NCBI GenBank assembly: GCA_024743175.1
Contig: JANSXA010000004.1
Coordinates: 124,001 to 188,000, forward strand
Length of the DNA stretch: 64,000 nucleotides
Origin: Pseudomonadaceae bacterium
GTDB taxonomy: Bacteria; Pseudomonadota; Gammaproteobacteria; Pseudomonadales; Azotimanducaceae
Reading direction: 5' to 3'
The translations under genes were made by a program, and so were the position numbers. Under the pieces are notes generated by a model that was given only the letters and a program-made list of their open reading frames with translations, was not told the origin of the DNA and made no database searches. Positions 39,092 to 49,060 of this stretch are shown piece after piece; position 1 is the stretch's first letter, and the number at the start of each line of letters is the position of its first letter.

Positions 39092-41038
39092 TCAAGGCGT
39101 GACGATATTGAATTGCAGATTTACCGGATCCAGCGCTTCGAACAATGATTTCATCAGTCCAGTTTTGTCCTCGAGCTGCATCGCCCCGGATTGAACAAGG
39201 CTGCTTGCGGTTGCCTCACGGGTTAACAGCTTTGTGAAATCAGTTCGGCTGACCGTTACCTGCCCGCTCGCCTTTGCATCGGGTCCGGCGCGAGGGAACA
39301 TGTAACTCCTGTTCAAATCCACACTGACAACCTCTTTACGTTCGGGGAAGTTGAACTGAATGATGCCACCGTCGCCCTGCATCTTTGCCGGATTGAAGCG
39401 CGTTGCCAGGGAGTCGAACAGATCAACTGCGGGGATGTTGTTCAGCACACCAGCATTGCCTGTCGAAATTGTCGCTGTGTCAGCGTTACCCTCGCGAAGC
39501 TCTTTGGCGCCAACCAGATAGATGTTTCGCCAGGTTCCAGCCTCAGCCTGAAATCCGAGTTGCTCGTAAGTCGATGCCAGCCATTTGCGCGCCATCTCAT
39601 TTTCAGCATCCGCAAAGACTACGTGGTTGAATACCGTCGCTGCCCAGCGGTAGTCACCCTGATTGAAAGCTTCTTCACCAACAGCCAGGGCTTTGTCTGC
39701 ACCACCCATAGCCGCGACGTACTTTACGGACGCTTCCGCAGGTGGCAACTGATGATAATTGGCAGGTACGTTGTCCCACCAGCCGAAATAGCGTTGATAG
39801 ACCGCCTTTGAGTTATGGTTCAACGTGCCGTAATAATCGCGGACCCCGAAATCGGTTTTGGCGAAGTCCGGTTCGCCGATGTTCTCGGCAATTTCATGCA
39901 TCGTTGCGCCCTGATTTGCCTGTCGCATGGTCTGGTCATGGACATAACGATAAAGACCGCGTTGGTTTCTGAGGGTGGCTTCCACGTTGTCTCTACCCCA
40001 GGTCGGCCAATGGTGAGACGCAAGTAAAACATCGGACTTTGCGCCATATTCTGCGTACATGGCATCAATCACTTTGCTCCACTTGAGCGTATCGCGAATC
40101 AATGCCCCCCGCGGCGTGAGGACGTTATGAAAGGTGCGTGTCGCAACCTCGGCGCTGTGTAATGCCTTGAACTGCGGTAAGTAGAAGACAAATTCAGCAG
40201 GCGCTTCGGTTTCACTGGCATCCATGAACTCAAAAACGATGCCATCGATAGTCAGCGTTTCGCCATCTTTGCTGATGCTTCGGGTCGGCGGTATCAGAGC
40301 TACGGCGCCACGTGAGAGCGCCTGGCCTAAGCCAACGCCGACAAGAGACGTGTCTCCCGCCGGTAGTGATGTTCCAAATTGATACTGCACGCGTCGGTTC
40401 ATGGCCGTGCCGGCAACAACGCTCTCTCCAATCGACTCCCGGACAAAACCGTGTGGAGCGATGATCTGTACGCCGTTAGTGGCAAGATCCTGTTTACTCA
40501 CAACGCCGTTGGCGCCGCCATAATGGTCGCCATGGCTGTGCGTGAATAGAACCGCTTTAACCAATCGTTCACCCAGTACTTTGTTCGCCAAAGCCAACCC
40601 GGCTCTCGCCGGTGCCGGTGTGGTCAATGGATCGACAACAATCCAACCCGTCTCGCCTGTAATCAGGGTCATTTGCGCCAGATCGTAACCGCGGATCTGG
40701 TAAATGCCGGGCACAACTTCAAACAAACCGTGGATACTGTTGAGCTTTCCCTGCCGCCACAGCGAAGGGTTCACCGTATCGGGTGCGCTACCTTTCACAA
40801 ACTCAAACTGGTTTGGATCCCACGCCACCGAGCCGTCTGCGTTGAGAATTGGTTTTTCGATTTTGGCCAGAAAACCTCGATTCGCGTTCTCAAAATCTGT
40901 CTGATCTGAAATAGGTAAACGCGCGGCGAACTCAGCGTTGGCTTGTTTTGTTGCTGTGGTTGCCTCGCCTTCAGGAGGATTGGCATAAGCGTTAGTTGCA
41001 GCGCTCAGCGCCAAAAGTGAAATGATGGCTGCTTTCAT
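39092..41038 (-). CDS. alkyl/aryl-sulfatase (SdsA1-like metallo-beta-lactamase fold)
   Basis: FTHSHGDHYGGANGV metal site, YQIRGYDLAQMTLITGETGWIVVDPL, LASHHWPTWG; signal peptide start at 41038. Confidence 0.93.
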   Translation of the reverse strand: MKAAIISLLALSAATNAYANPPEGEATTATKQANAEFAARLPISDQTDFENANRGFLAKIEKPILNADGSVAWDPNQFEFVKGSAPDTVNPSLWRQGKLNSIHGLFEVVPGIYQIRGYDLAQMTLITGETGWIVVDPLTTPAPARAGLALANKVLGERLVKAVLFTHSHGDHYGGANGVVSKQDLATNGVQIIAPHGFVRESIGESVVAGTAMNRRVQYQFGTSLPAGDTSLVGVGLGQALSRGAVALIPPTRSISKDGETLTIDGIVFEFMDASETEAPAEFVFYLPQFKALHSAEVATRTFHNVLTPRGALIRDTLKWSKVIDAMYAEYGAKSDVLLASHHWPTWGRDNVEATLRNQRGLYRYVHDQTMRQANQGATMHEIAENIGEPDFAKTDFGVRDYYGTLNHNSKAVYQRYFGWWDNVPANYHQLPPAEASVKYVAAMGGADKALAVGEEAFNQGDYRWAATVFNHVVFADAENEMARKWLASTYEQLGFQAEAGTWRNIYLVGAKELREGNADTATISTGNAGVLNNIPAVDLFDSLATRFNPAKMQGDGGIIQFNFPERKEVVSVDLNRSYMFPRAGPDAKASGQVTVSRTDFTKLLTREATASSLVQSGAMQLEDKTGLMKSLFEALDPVNLQFNIVTP

Positions 41039-41305
41039 GTTGGTCCCTCTCTCTCTCAAACCCCGTTTCTCGATGCACAAGAGTCACATCAATTTGAAGG
41101 TGTATCAACGACAGAAATATCTCAGACTGAAAGATTAAGGCGATTGGCGCTATCTATAGCAGATTTCAAAAAAGGGGGTATGTCTAACGACTGTTTTCGG
41201 GCTAGCGCCTAATGTTGAAGTCTAACTTTGTTGAAGCAGGTGAGATTGCCGACCTCCTGGACGCAGCCGGCAACCTCGATTCCCACTTGAAAGGAAAGAA
41301 ATGGA

Positions 41306-41635
41306 TCAGCCCGCGTGCTGCTCCTTCACCAGCGGGGCATCGATCTTGGCTACAGCGCGACTCAGGGCATCCTCATAGCACGCCTTCCTTTCCTTCGTGG
41401 CAAGAGCGTAGAAACTGCTGGAAGATCGGTCATGGAGGCCACAGACTTTCACTGCAGCTCGTTGAAGTCGATCGTAGAGCACCTCAGCGCCTGCGGGCTT
41501 GGAAAGATCGAGTTCAGCATAGGATACGGCCACAGCCTGCATCTCGCCCTCACTCATGTCTGCGAACGCCACACTGGTGTTGAGCGCGAATGCCAGCACA
41601 CCAATTTTTCCAATATCATGTACACCAATCATCAT
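41306..41635 (-). CDS. UrcA family protein
   Basis: Signal peptide; VAVSYAELDLSKPAGAEVLYDRLQRAAVKVC...ACYEDALSRAVAKIDAPLV. Confidence 0.75.
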   Translation of the reverse strand: MMIGVHDIGKIGVLAFALNTSVAFADMSEGEMQAVAVSYAELDLSKPAGAEVLYDRLQRAAVKVCGLHDRSSSSFYALATKERKACYEDALSRAVAKIDAPLVKEQHAG

Positions 41636-42132
41636 TAATACTCCTTGATTAGGTTGTGTTCCCTTGAGAAAAGGGGACGGATCGTCGCGACCCGCGCCTG
41701 CAGAACTGCAGGCACTATGCCAACTCGTTGTAAGAGGCAGCCCTCTCAATGAAACGTCCGTGGAATGGCGCCTTAACCGCAACGGTCTCTCTGGTCTGCC
41801 ATTGAAACGAATCTAAGAAAGGTTTAAAAATTGTGCCTGCAGCAGTAAGTCGGAAGGCGTTTGCACTGTTGCAGTGCAACAAAAAATGCCGCCGAGGCTA
41901 AGCGCGCTACTCCAACACTAACGTTGTTTCTAACAGGACTAGCTGAAACAGGGTCTCTCGACTGAAGTGAACCGAAAGGTCTAGCCATTGAGTCTCGTTT
42001 CTGCGTTTTCGAAAACAGGTATTCACTCTGCCGCACCACTATTAAAAAAGTTGGCTAAAAAAGACAGGCGGTTGGAGAGTGTGCTTCCGAGCCAATGCCT
42101 CGAGTGACAACTCACACCAAAGGAATCGTTTA

Positions 42133-42345
42133 ATGACAAGTGCGTATCAGGAACCCGGTGATGCGAGGGGTACCTTTCTCGGGCATCCCAAAGGCCTGCT
42201 TGTTTTGTTTTTTGCCGAAATGTGGGAGCGCTTTTCTTATTACGGTATGCGTGCGCTGCTGATTTTCTATCTTGTGCAGCATTGGATGTTTTCCGACAGC
42301 GAGGCCGGGATTATATACGGCGCCTATACCGCGCTGGTTTACATT
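42133..42345 (+). pseudogene. POT-family peptide:H+ symporter, truncated N-terminal fragment
   Basis: [71 protein letters not shown] then interrupted. Confidence 0.85.
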
Positions 42346-42492
42346 GACCTTTCCCCCAAAAACTTGACCGTTGCGAATGAGATTTTTCCCATTAAATTGT
42401 ACGAAGGGAAAAGTCGATATGAAGCGCAAGACCTACACAGAAGAGCAGATCATCGCGATCTTGAACGAGCATGAAGCAGGACTGCCAGCCAC
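42345..42492 (+). mobile_element. IS3-family insertion sequence fragment (left end and start of transposase OrfA)
   Basis: Begins TGACCTTTCCCCCAAAAACTTGACC; ATG 42419 gives [24 protein letters not shown], an IS3-family OrfA N-terminus; similarity then stops. Right boundary approximate. Confidence 0.8.
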
Positions 42493-42529
42493 GTCAAATT
42501 ACTACCTTTGTACGATAGCTCACGAAGAT

Positions 42530-42653
42530 TGATCTATTTAAGAAGATCATAAATATCTATGATCTATTTTGATAGATATTCCAATAGAAAATATTCATAA
42601 AACGATCTATAGTAATACTTCATTTGTAAAAATGATCTACCTTGATGGATCAT
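42530..42653. promoter_or_regulatory. candidate HipB operator array
   Basis: GATCTAT at 42531, 42561, 42604 and GATCTAC at 42634; IRs TGATCT-N8-AGATCA (42530-42549), AATATCTAT-N11-ATAGATATT (42552-42580), ATGATC-N10-GATCAT (42632-42653). Confidence 0.5.
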
Positions 42654-42658
42654 GGTAG

Positions 42659-43027
42659 GTGAATAAATTGGGCATAGAAGTAGAGCATATAGGCAGTGCG
42701 ATAAAAGAGGCGAGAGAGGCCAAGAAAATATCTCAGCGCGCTCTTGCCAGAAAATCGGGGATCCCACAGAGTCACATCTCCAAGATTGAAACCAAGGGCG
42801 TCGATCTTAAGCTGACCAGTCTGCTCGCTTTAGCACGCGCCCTTGATCTTGAACCTGTGTTAGTTCCGAGGAAGCTCACCCCTGCTGTGAAGAGCTTAAT
42901 CAGGACCAGTAAGAGCGTGACAGTAACGCCTCAATCGGCTGAGCTTTCGCTAACAGGTCATCCTGCTACTGTAGCCGCACGCCCTGCCTACACCCTCGAT
43001 GAAGAAGAGGGTGACGACGATGGCTGA
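42659..43027 (+). CDS. hipB: HipB-like HTH antitoxin
   Basis: IGSAIKEAREAKKISQRALARKSGIPQSHISKIETKGVDLKLTSLLALARALDLEPVLV; overlaps hipA. Confidence 0.85.
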   Translation: MNKLGIEVEHIGSAIKEAREAKKISQRALARKSGIPQSHISKIETKGVDLKLTSLLALARALDLEPVLVPRKLTPAVKSLIRTSKSVTVTPQSAELSLTGHPATVAARPAYTLDEEEGDDDG

Positions 43028-44243
43028 CATCTCTGTACTGCATGTACTTTTGCATGATGAGGAGATCGGGACACTCACTCAACTACCAGGTGATAGGAGT
43101 ATTTTTTCGTTCACTGAGGCCTACATTGGAGATCATGAACGTGCGACTCTCAGTCTTTCATTCAAAGATCCGTATGGGAATTTAATAACCGACCACAGAA
43201 CGACCCAGACAAGAGTCCTTCCATTTTTCGCCAACCTTCTTCCGGAGGCTCACCTGCGTGACTACTTGGCTGCACGTGCTGGTGTTAAATCTGTTCGAGA
43301 CTTTCCTTTACTATGGGCCCTCGGTGAGGATTTACCTGGCGCAATCCGCATCGTATCTGCTGACGGTGAGTCCTGGCCAAAAGATGATGCGAAGGCTAAT
43401 TTAGACGTTTCTGACGAGAACACACCTTTGCGTTTTTCTCTTGCTGGTGTGCAACTAAAATTCTCAGCACTTATGGAGGCGAGCGGTGGTCTAACTATCC
43501 CAACTCGCGGAGTGGGCGGTCATTGGATTATCAAGCTCCCTTCAAATTCCTATTCTGCAGTACCTGAGAACGAATTTGCGATGATGACCCTAGCTGGCAA
43601 AGTAGGGATAGATGTCCCGGACATCAAGCTAGTTGATCTCGTAGAAATCGAAGGTCTACCAGAAGGGATTGGAAGTCTCACGGGGCAAGCTTTTGCAATT
43701 CGGCGTTTTGATCGTACTGAGGACAGTAGTGTACATATTGAAGACTTCGCGCAAATCTATGGTGTTTATCCAGATAGGAAATACGAAAAGGCGTCTTATC
43801 GAAATATTGCCGATGTTGTTTGGATTGAGACGGGTGAGGCGGGACTTGCCGAATTCATCCGCCGTCTGGTTTTCAACATTCTCATCGGCAACGCCGATAT
43901 GCATCTTAAGAATTGGTCACTCATATACCCTGATAAAGTGAACGCGCAGCTAGCGCCCGCCTATGACTTTGTCTCCACGATAGCATTTATGGAAAATGAC
44001 AAACTTGCTCTCACGTTTGGCCGTTCTAAAAAGTGGGAGGATGTCTCGGAGGATGAACTTCATTGGTTTTCGGGGAAAGCCAAACTACCCAGAAAGCTTG
44101 TCCTCGATACCGCCAGAAAAACAGTGGCAGATTTCCTGGCTGCTTGGTCGAAAGAGAAAGGACAACTAACGCTAACGAAGGATGCACGGGGCAGGATCGA
44201 CAAGCATTTAGAAAAGGTGCCTTTAGTAAGGAATCTCTCGTGA
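43020..44243 (+). CDS. hipA: HipA-like serine/threonine kinase toxin
   Basis: FFANLLPEAHLRDYLAARAG, FSLAGVQLKFSAL, GHWIIKLPS, FAIRRFDR, NILIGNADMHLKNWSLIY, PAYDFVSTI. Confidence 0.95.
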   Translation: MADISVLHVLLHDEEIGTLTQLPGDRSIFSFTEAYIGDHERATLSLSFKDPYGNLITDHRTTQTRVLPFFANLLPEAHLRDYLAARAGVKSVRDFPLLWALGEDLPGAIRIVSADGESWPKDDAKANLDVSDENTPLRFSLAGVQLKFSALMEASGGLTIPTRGVGGHWIIKLPSNSYSAVPENEFAMMTLAGKVGIDVPDIKLVDLVEIEGLPEGIGSLTGQAFAIRRFDRTEDSSVHIEDFAQIYGVYPDRKYEKASYRNIADVVWIETGEAGLAEFIRRLVFNILIGNADMHLKNWSLIYPDKVNAQLAPAYDFVSTIAFMENDKLALTFGRSKKWEDVSEDELHWFSGKAKLPRKLVLDTARKTVADFLAAWSKEKGQLTLTKDARGRIDKHLEKVPLVRNLS

Positions 44244-44273
44244 CGCGGTGATGGCGTTAAAGGCCGACACGAC

Positions 44274-44294
44274 GTTTTCCGCTTTGCGGAAAAC
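44274..44294. repeat. short perfect hairpin downstream of hipA
   Basis: GTTTTCCGC-TTT-GCGGAAAAC, 9-bp stem. Confidence 0.5.
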
Positions 44295-44319
44295 TCGCTA
44301 AATGAGCGAAGCGAATGAC

Positions 44320-44339
44320 TGGTGGCCAGAGACAGAATC
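44320..44339. repeat. 20-bp duplicate of tRNA-Phe 3' end (att-like repeat)
   Basis: TGGTGGCCAGAGACAGAATC identical to 44415-44434. Confidence 0.85.
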
Positions 44340-44414
44340 AACCGGCAACCGCGTTGGGGCGACACGGTGTCGACAGAGAGGCGTATCTGAACACAAGAAT
44401 CAAATTCGAATAGA

Positions 44415-44490
44415 TGGTGGCCAGAGACAGAATCGAACTGTCGACACGGGGATTTTCAGTCCCCTGCTCTACCAACTGAGCTATCTGGCC
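44415..44490 (-). tRNA. tRNA-Phe (GAA)
   Basis: Reverse complement GGCCAGATAGCTCAGTTGGTAGAGCAGGGGACTGAAAATCCCCGTGTCGACAGTTCGATTCTGTCTCTGGCCACCA; 7-bp acceptor stem, GAA anticodon, encoded CCA. Confidence 0.97.
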
Positions 44491-44593
44491 ATTTACCGCG
44501 TGCAATCGCACCGGTTCTGAAGAGCGGCGTATTAAAGCGGGGTGATCCGCGTGCGTCAACCGCCCTGAGGGTGGAATTTGTGAGTTCTTCTGC

Positions 44594-44869
44594 CTAACTC
44601 TTTGGCGGCGCTACATATCCTTCCGCTCGATCGACTTCCTCATTGGCAAAAAACAGCCACATCTGCTCGCTGAGATACTTGCGAGCGTCAGGGTCCAGCA
44701 GTTTCAGATGTTTTTCGTTAATCAGCATGGTTTGCAGGTTCTGCCATTCAAGCCAGGCCTTTTTGGAGACTTCGTTGAAAATACGCTCTCCCGCAGCGCC
44801 TGGTATTGGCGGCTTATCGAGACCTTCCAGTTCTTCGCCATAGCGGCTGCACAGTACGGTTCTGCTCAT
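44594..44869 (-). CDS. yggX: probable Fe(2+)-trafficking protein YggX
   Basis: [55 protein letters not shown]. Confidence 0.96.
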   Translation of the reverse strand: MSRTVLCSRYGEELEGLDKPPIPGAAGERIFNEVSKKAWLEWQNLQTMLINEKHLKLLDPDARKYLSEQMWLFFANEEVDRAEGYVAPPKS

Positions 44870-45939
44870 GATGTAAACGGCTCTTTTAAACTGGCCAGTA
44901 GTTTAACCGCTGGGGCGGAAAGGCCAATGGCCTGGTTTTCGCCATTGATATGCTCGGGGTTCACCCACCGCTGAGTGTCCTCACCGACATACCCGTCGGG
45001 TAATGTACTCAGGGTGATGTATACCGGTTCAATATCCAGATGGAAGTGGGTGAAAGTGTGTCGAAACACGGGCGCTACGTGTTGGCGTTCGATCTGGGCC
45101 GGACTGATCTGTAGTTCAGTAAGGAAGGTATCTGCAGACGTCGACCTGTCACGTTCGGGTGGTGTCCACAAACCGCCCCAGAGTCCATTCAAAGGCTTCT
45201 GTTCCAGAAGCGTCGCTTTGTTTGTTAAAGACAGAACAAAAAATCGCGCCTCGCGAACAGGCTTGGCTACTTTGGGTTTGCTGGCAGGATAGTCAGCGAC
45301 CGAGTTGCTGATTCTGGCTGAGCATCTGGCTGCCAGCGGGCAGGCTGGGCACTCTGGCTTGCGTCGCGTGCAGAGTGTTGCACCTAAATCCATTATCGCC
45401 TGAGTGAAATCTGCGGTGCGCTTTTTCGGCGTGTGTCTATCTGCTTGTTGCCAAAGCTGTTTGGCCACATCAGTTTTTCCAGGATAGCCGGCTACGGCAT
45501 GAAAGCGTGTAAGCACTCGCTTCACATTGCCATCGAGAATGGTAGCCTGCTGATGCATTGAAATGGCTCGTATAGCGCCGGCAGTCGAGCGGCCGATGCC
45601 GGGCAGGGCTTCAAGCTCAGGCTGGGTTTCCGGGAAGTGGCCATCGAGTTGCTCAACAATGGCTTGCGCGGTTTTGTGCAGATTACGCGCACGCGCGTAG
45701 TAGCCCAGGCCCGTCCACAGATGCAAAACGTCATCAAGCGGTGCGCGAGCTAAAGTCTCAACATCAGGGAAACGCTGCATAAAACGCTGATAGTAGTCGA
45801 TGACCGTTGCCACCTGGGTCTGCTGCAGCATGATTTCAGACACCCATACCCGATAGGGGTTGATGTCCTGCTGCCAGGGCAGGTCTTTGCGCCCGTGCTG
45901 GTCAAACCACGTCAGCAGTTGTTTTGCGAACCAATCCAT
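44866..45939 (-). CDS. mutY: A/G-specific adenine glycosylase MutY
   Basis: [50 protein letters not shown]-x6-C-x2-C-x5-C cluster. Confidence 0.97.
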   Translation of the reverse strand: MDWFAKQLLTWFDQHGRKDLPWQQDINPYRVWVSEIMLQQTQVATVIDYYQRFMQRFPDVETLARAPLDDVLHLWTGLGYYARARNLHKTAQAIVEQLDGHFPETQPELEALPGIGRSTAGAIRAISMHQQATILDGNVKRVLTRFHAVAGYPGKTDVAKQLWQQADRHTPKKRTADFTQAIMDLGATLCTRRKPECPACPLAARCSARISNSVADYPASKPKVAKPVREARFFVLSLTNKATLLEQKPLNGLWGGLWTPPERDRSTSADTFLTELQISPAQIERQHVAPVFRHTFTHFHLDIEPVYITLSTLPDGYVGEDTQRWVNPEHINGENQAIGLSAPAVKLLASLKEPFTS

Positions 45940-45951
45940 GGGCCGTGGCGG

Positions 45952-47481
45952 CTACTCTTTGTTGTCCAGTGCACGGCCAAGAATGTCCAGCAGTCCGCGA
46001 GCGGTATCTCTGTACTCTTCCGGTACTTCTTCGTCGATTTTCTGCTCAAGCTTTTTACGCAACCCCGAATCATCGCCGCTTTGCAGCGCTTTCGCGACAA
46101 TGTTCTGCGCCGCGTTGCGATCAAGCTTGCAGGTAGGATCCGCGGCTGCACCGGTGCAGCGGATGGGTATCGGTGTGCCTTCGAGTAGTGGATTGATTGT
46201 AAACGGGTTCGTTTCAGGGGCAGCGTTAACCGTAACATTGGCCAGCATATCAATGGTGTCTGCGGCATAGTCATACTTGCCGTTGGCATCAACACTCATG
46301 TGGTCGAGGGCAAACTGCAGGCTGTGCAGGGCGCCGTCAATGTTCCAGCGACCGGTAAATTGTTCGTAGTTCCACATATCCGGCCAGGTTGCTGCGCGAT
46401 CTGTTTGCCGTGTAACGGCGGCAATCTGCATCAGCTGCGCTTTGATCTTGGAAATATTAAGTTGTCCCTGTCCACCATTGAACTGGGTAGCCGCCTTAAC
46501 CGAGGCCATAAGCTGTTGTTCAGTATTGCCGCGCAGCGTGAGTTTGGAATTCAGCGCAATAGGCGCAATCCACTGCAGGCGCTGATCTGTCCAGTCAATC
46601 AGGCGCTGACTGTCCACACCAGTTACCTCAGGTAATATGGTCCACAGTGGCATGGGCTTGGTGGCATCAATGTCGACATCGCTTACCAGGCTGCCACCCA
46701 GGAAATCATCAATATTCAGCATAACGTTCAAACGTCCGGCGGTATTGGTGATATCAAGGCGGCTGTCGGTGAAGGTTTCGCTGCCAACAACCAGTTCGGA
46801 AAGGTTGCAGTCTGCGCTGAAGTTGTAGCTTACGAGGGTTGCGAGTGGCAGCAGAGCATCGTCGCCTTCTGCGGGCAGTTTTGCTGGCGCAAGCGGATTG
46901 TCAGTGGCCTCTGCCTGACAGATGCCCGTGGCCATCTCCGAAGTGATGCGACCATCTTCTAAGATAATGCGTTGAGGTTGACCAGCGGTGGCTGGTGTAT
47001 AGGTCACAAGACCATTGAAGCGTGCCGCCAGAGGTTCTGCACCGGCTTCACTGGTATGCACAACATCTGCAAACACGGCTGCCGGCTCGCCGAAGCGGAA
47101 GTCTTTAACCTCCAGCTTGTTTAACAGTGTGCTGGCGTCATCGGCATTGTATGTGGTGTCCAGCAGGGTTAGTTCGGTAACGCGCCACTGATTGATATCG
47201 TTCCACATGGCAGAAAGATCCATGTTCAACTGTAACGTGCCTGCGTTAATGTCTTCATCCGCACGGCTGAGGTTCACGTCAGCGACATTCAAACTCAGTG
47301 GAGGAAACAGCGACCAGGAGATATCTCCATCAATGCGCGTGGTGTAACCCGTCTGCTCAGAGAGCAGGCGCTCGATCTCAGGCTTCAGTCGATTAGCGTC
47401 CTGCACATAGAAATAAGCGCCGATGGCCAGTGCCACCACCAGAGCCAGTAAAATTCCAAAGATTCGGCCTAACACACCCAT
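45952..47481 (-). CDS. AsmA family protein
   Basis: N-terminal TM; RLLSEQTGYTTRIDGDISWSLFPPLSLNVADVNLS; AsmA-type C-terminus; upstream of mutY. Confidence 0.88.
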   Translation of the reverse strand: MGVLGRIFGILLALVVALAIGAYFYVQDANRLKPEIERLLSEQTGYTTRIDGDISWSLFPPLSLNVADVNLSRADEDINAGTLQLNMDLSAMWNDINQWRVTELTLLDTTYNADDASTLLNKLEVKDFRFGEPAAVFADVVHTSEAGAEPLAARFNGLVTYTPATAGQPQRIILEDGRITSEMATGICQAEATDNPLAPAKLPAEGDDALLPLATLVSYNFSADCNLSELVVGSETFTDSRLDITNTAGRLNVMLNIDDFLGGSLVSDVDIDATKPMPLWTILPEVTGVDSQRLIDWTDQRLQWIAPIALNSKLTLRGNTEQQLMASVKAATQFNGGQGQLNISKIKAQLMQIAAVTRQTDRAATWPDMWNYEQFTGRWNIDGALHSLQFALDHMSVDANGKYDYAADTIDMLANVTVNAAPETNPFTINPLLEGTPIPIRCTGAAADPTCKLDRNAAQNIVAKALQSGDDSGLRKKLEQKIDEEVPEEYRDTARGLLDILGRALDNKE

Positions 47482-47523
47482 CGTGGGTCCATCTCAATAA
47501 AAAGGAGCGCCTAGTATAGAGGT

Positions 47524-47739
47524 TTATGGATGACGGGTAGCTGAACGACGAAAGAAACGTGGTGTTGTCAGATTGCCGGGCGAAGTTTTTCGAGACGTTC
47601 TGTGTCCGCGCCAGCTACTGACTTGCTTGCGTAGCGCGGTAGCTGCTGCTTCCTCATTCGGAAACGGTCCGGCGTCCTGGTGACCGCGTGCGCGGTAGTA
47701 CCACTGACCATCGTCCGTTTGATAAATGCGTTCGTTCAC
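47524..47739 (-). CDS. small uncharacterised protein
   Basis: VNERIYQTDDGQWYYRARGHQDAGPFPNEEAAATALRKQV; likely GTG start at 47739 inside longer ORF. Confidence 0.55.
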   Translation of the reverse strand: MNERIYQTDDGQWYYRARGHQDAGPFPNEEAAATALRKQVSSWRGHRTSRKTSPGNLTTPRFFRRSATRHP

Positions 47740-47963
47740 TTCCCCAGTCCTTCTCTTCCGGAACGCAATATTCCGGATACTACTTGATCGGCAACGGTGT
47801 TCTGCTGACACGCTCTGTGTGATTATTATTGGACCACAGGCGCTCGAATTCAGTGTATTGCCTTTGTAACGGTTATATTAAAGAGCAAATGCGTCAGGTA
47901 AATAGCGCAAATATACTAATTTCGGATAAACCGCTCACTTTTTAGGCATTCTAGGTAAGAAAT

Positions 47964-48356
47964 ATGACAGTTGATACGTTTGATCCCTCCGCGATGGCAC
48001 AACCCATCGATGCCAAATTGGCAGCTGCGCTTTGTGCCGCGGCTGAGATTTCGGCAGACAATGAGCTGGTGTTGGCGGAGCTGGATGTGAAGCGCTTTGC
48101 GCCGATGGCATCAGGCGGCGACTGGTCAACGTTGGGAGATGAGCTGAGTGATGAGCAGGTGGCTCAATTGATCCGCATTTTCACCCTGGGCGAAATGCAG
48201 TTCAGCTCCTGGACAGCGGCTGATAAATCGCCGGTGATTGCCCTGGTGCAGCTGCTGAAACAGCGCGGCGTTTATGAGCCGGAGATGACACGCTGGATCA
48301 AAAGTAACACCACAAACCGGTTTCTACCCCACGGCAATCTGCTCAACCGTCTTTAG
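47964..48356 (+). CDS. uncharacterised protein
   Basis: 130 aa ORF, no overlapping better ORF, upstream of hisB. Confidence 0.65.
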   Translation: MTVDTFDPSAMAQPIDAKLAAALCAAAEISADNELVLAELDVKRFAPMASGGDWSTLGDELSDEQVAQLIRIFTLGEMQFSSWTAADKSPVIALVQLLKQRGVYEPEMTRWIKSNTTNRFLPHGNLLNRL

Positions 48357-48459
48357 AAACTTATCCAGAAATCAGCCAGTGCGTTGATTACGCTGCATAT
48401 TTTGCGCGATCAGCGTAGAATCCGCGCTCTTTTTACAGCCATGCACACGAGAGTCAGTC

Positions 48460-49056
48460 ATGAGTGATGCGCGCACCGCTTCGGTCATCCGCGATACCAC
48501 AGAAACGCAGATCAAAGTGACCATCAACCTGGATGGCACGGGTACCAGTCATTTTGCAACCGGAGTGCCTTTTTTTGAGCACATGCTTACGCAGATTGCC
48601 CGGCACGGTCTGATTGATATGCATATTGAAGCCAATGGTGACCTGGAAATTGACGCTCACCATACGGTTGAAGACGTGGGCATTGTGCTTGGGCAGGCGT
48701 TTGCTCAGGCGCTGTCTGACAAGTCCGGCATTTATCGTTATGGACACGCCTACGTGCCGCTTGATGAAGCGCTGTCCCGGGTTGTGGTCGACTTATCCGG
48801 CCGCCCGGGTCTGTTTTATAACGTGGATTACACTCGCGCGCGCATTGGCGATTTTGATGTGGATCTGCTGCGCGAGTTCTTTCAGGGTTTTGTGAACCAT
48901 GCCATGGTGTCTCTGCATCTGGACAACCTGAAAGGTCTGAATGCTCACCATCAGGCAGAAACGCTGTTCAAAGCTTTTGGCCGCGCACTGCGCATGGCGG
49001 TGACCCCTGATCCGCGGATGAGTGGCATCGTGCCATCCACCAAAGGCAGTCTCTGA
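48460..49056 (+). CDS. hisB: imidazoleglycerol-phosphate dehydratase
   Basis: [68 protein letters not shown]. Confidence 0.98.
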   Translation: MSDARTASVIRDTTETQIKVTINLDGTGTSHFATGVPFFEHMLTQIARHGLIDMHIEANGDLEIDAHHTVEDVGIVLGQAFAQALSDKSGIYRYGHAYVPLDEALSRVVVDLSGRPGLFYNVDYTRARIGDFDVDLLREFFQGFVNHAMVSLHLDNLKGLNAHHQAETLFKAFGRALRMAVTPDPRMSGIVPSTKGSL

Positions 49057-49060
49057 GCCC

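Noticed and set aside
42419-42532. Treating the [24 protein letters not shown] as an intact small HTH protein
   Set aside because: Sequence matches an IS3-family OrfA N-terminus and then abruptly loses similarity; it is a fragment
42530-42653. Possible CRISPR-like array from repeated GATCTA motifs
   Set aside because: Repeat unit is only 6-7 bp with irregular spacing and no conserved long repeat; fits an operator cluster better
44274-44294. Hairpin GTTTTCCGC-TTT-GCGGAAAAC as a hipA terminator
   Set aside because: Strong stem but no following T-tract on either strand, so kept only as a repeat and not called a terminator
44302-44559. ORFs 44302..44520 plus and 44338..44559 minus
   Set aside because: They cover the tRNA-Phe gene and the att-like repeat, so they are not credible proteins
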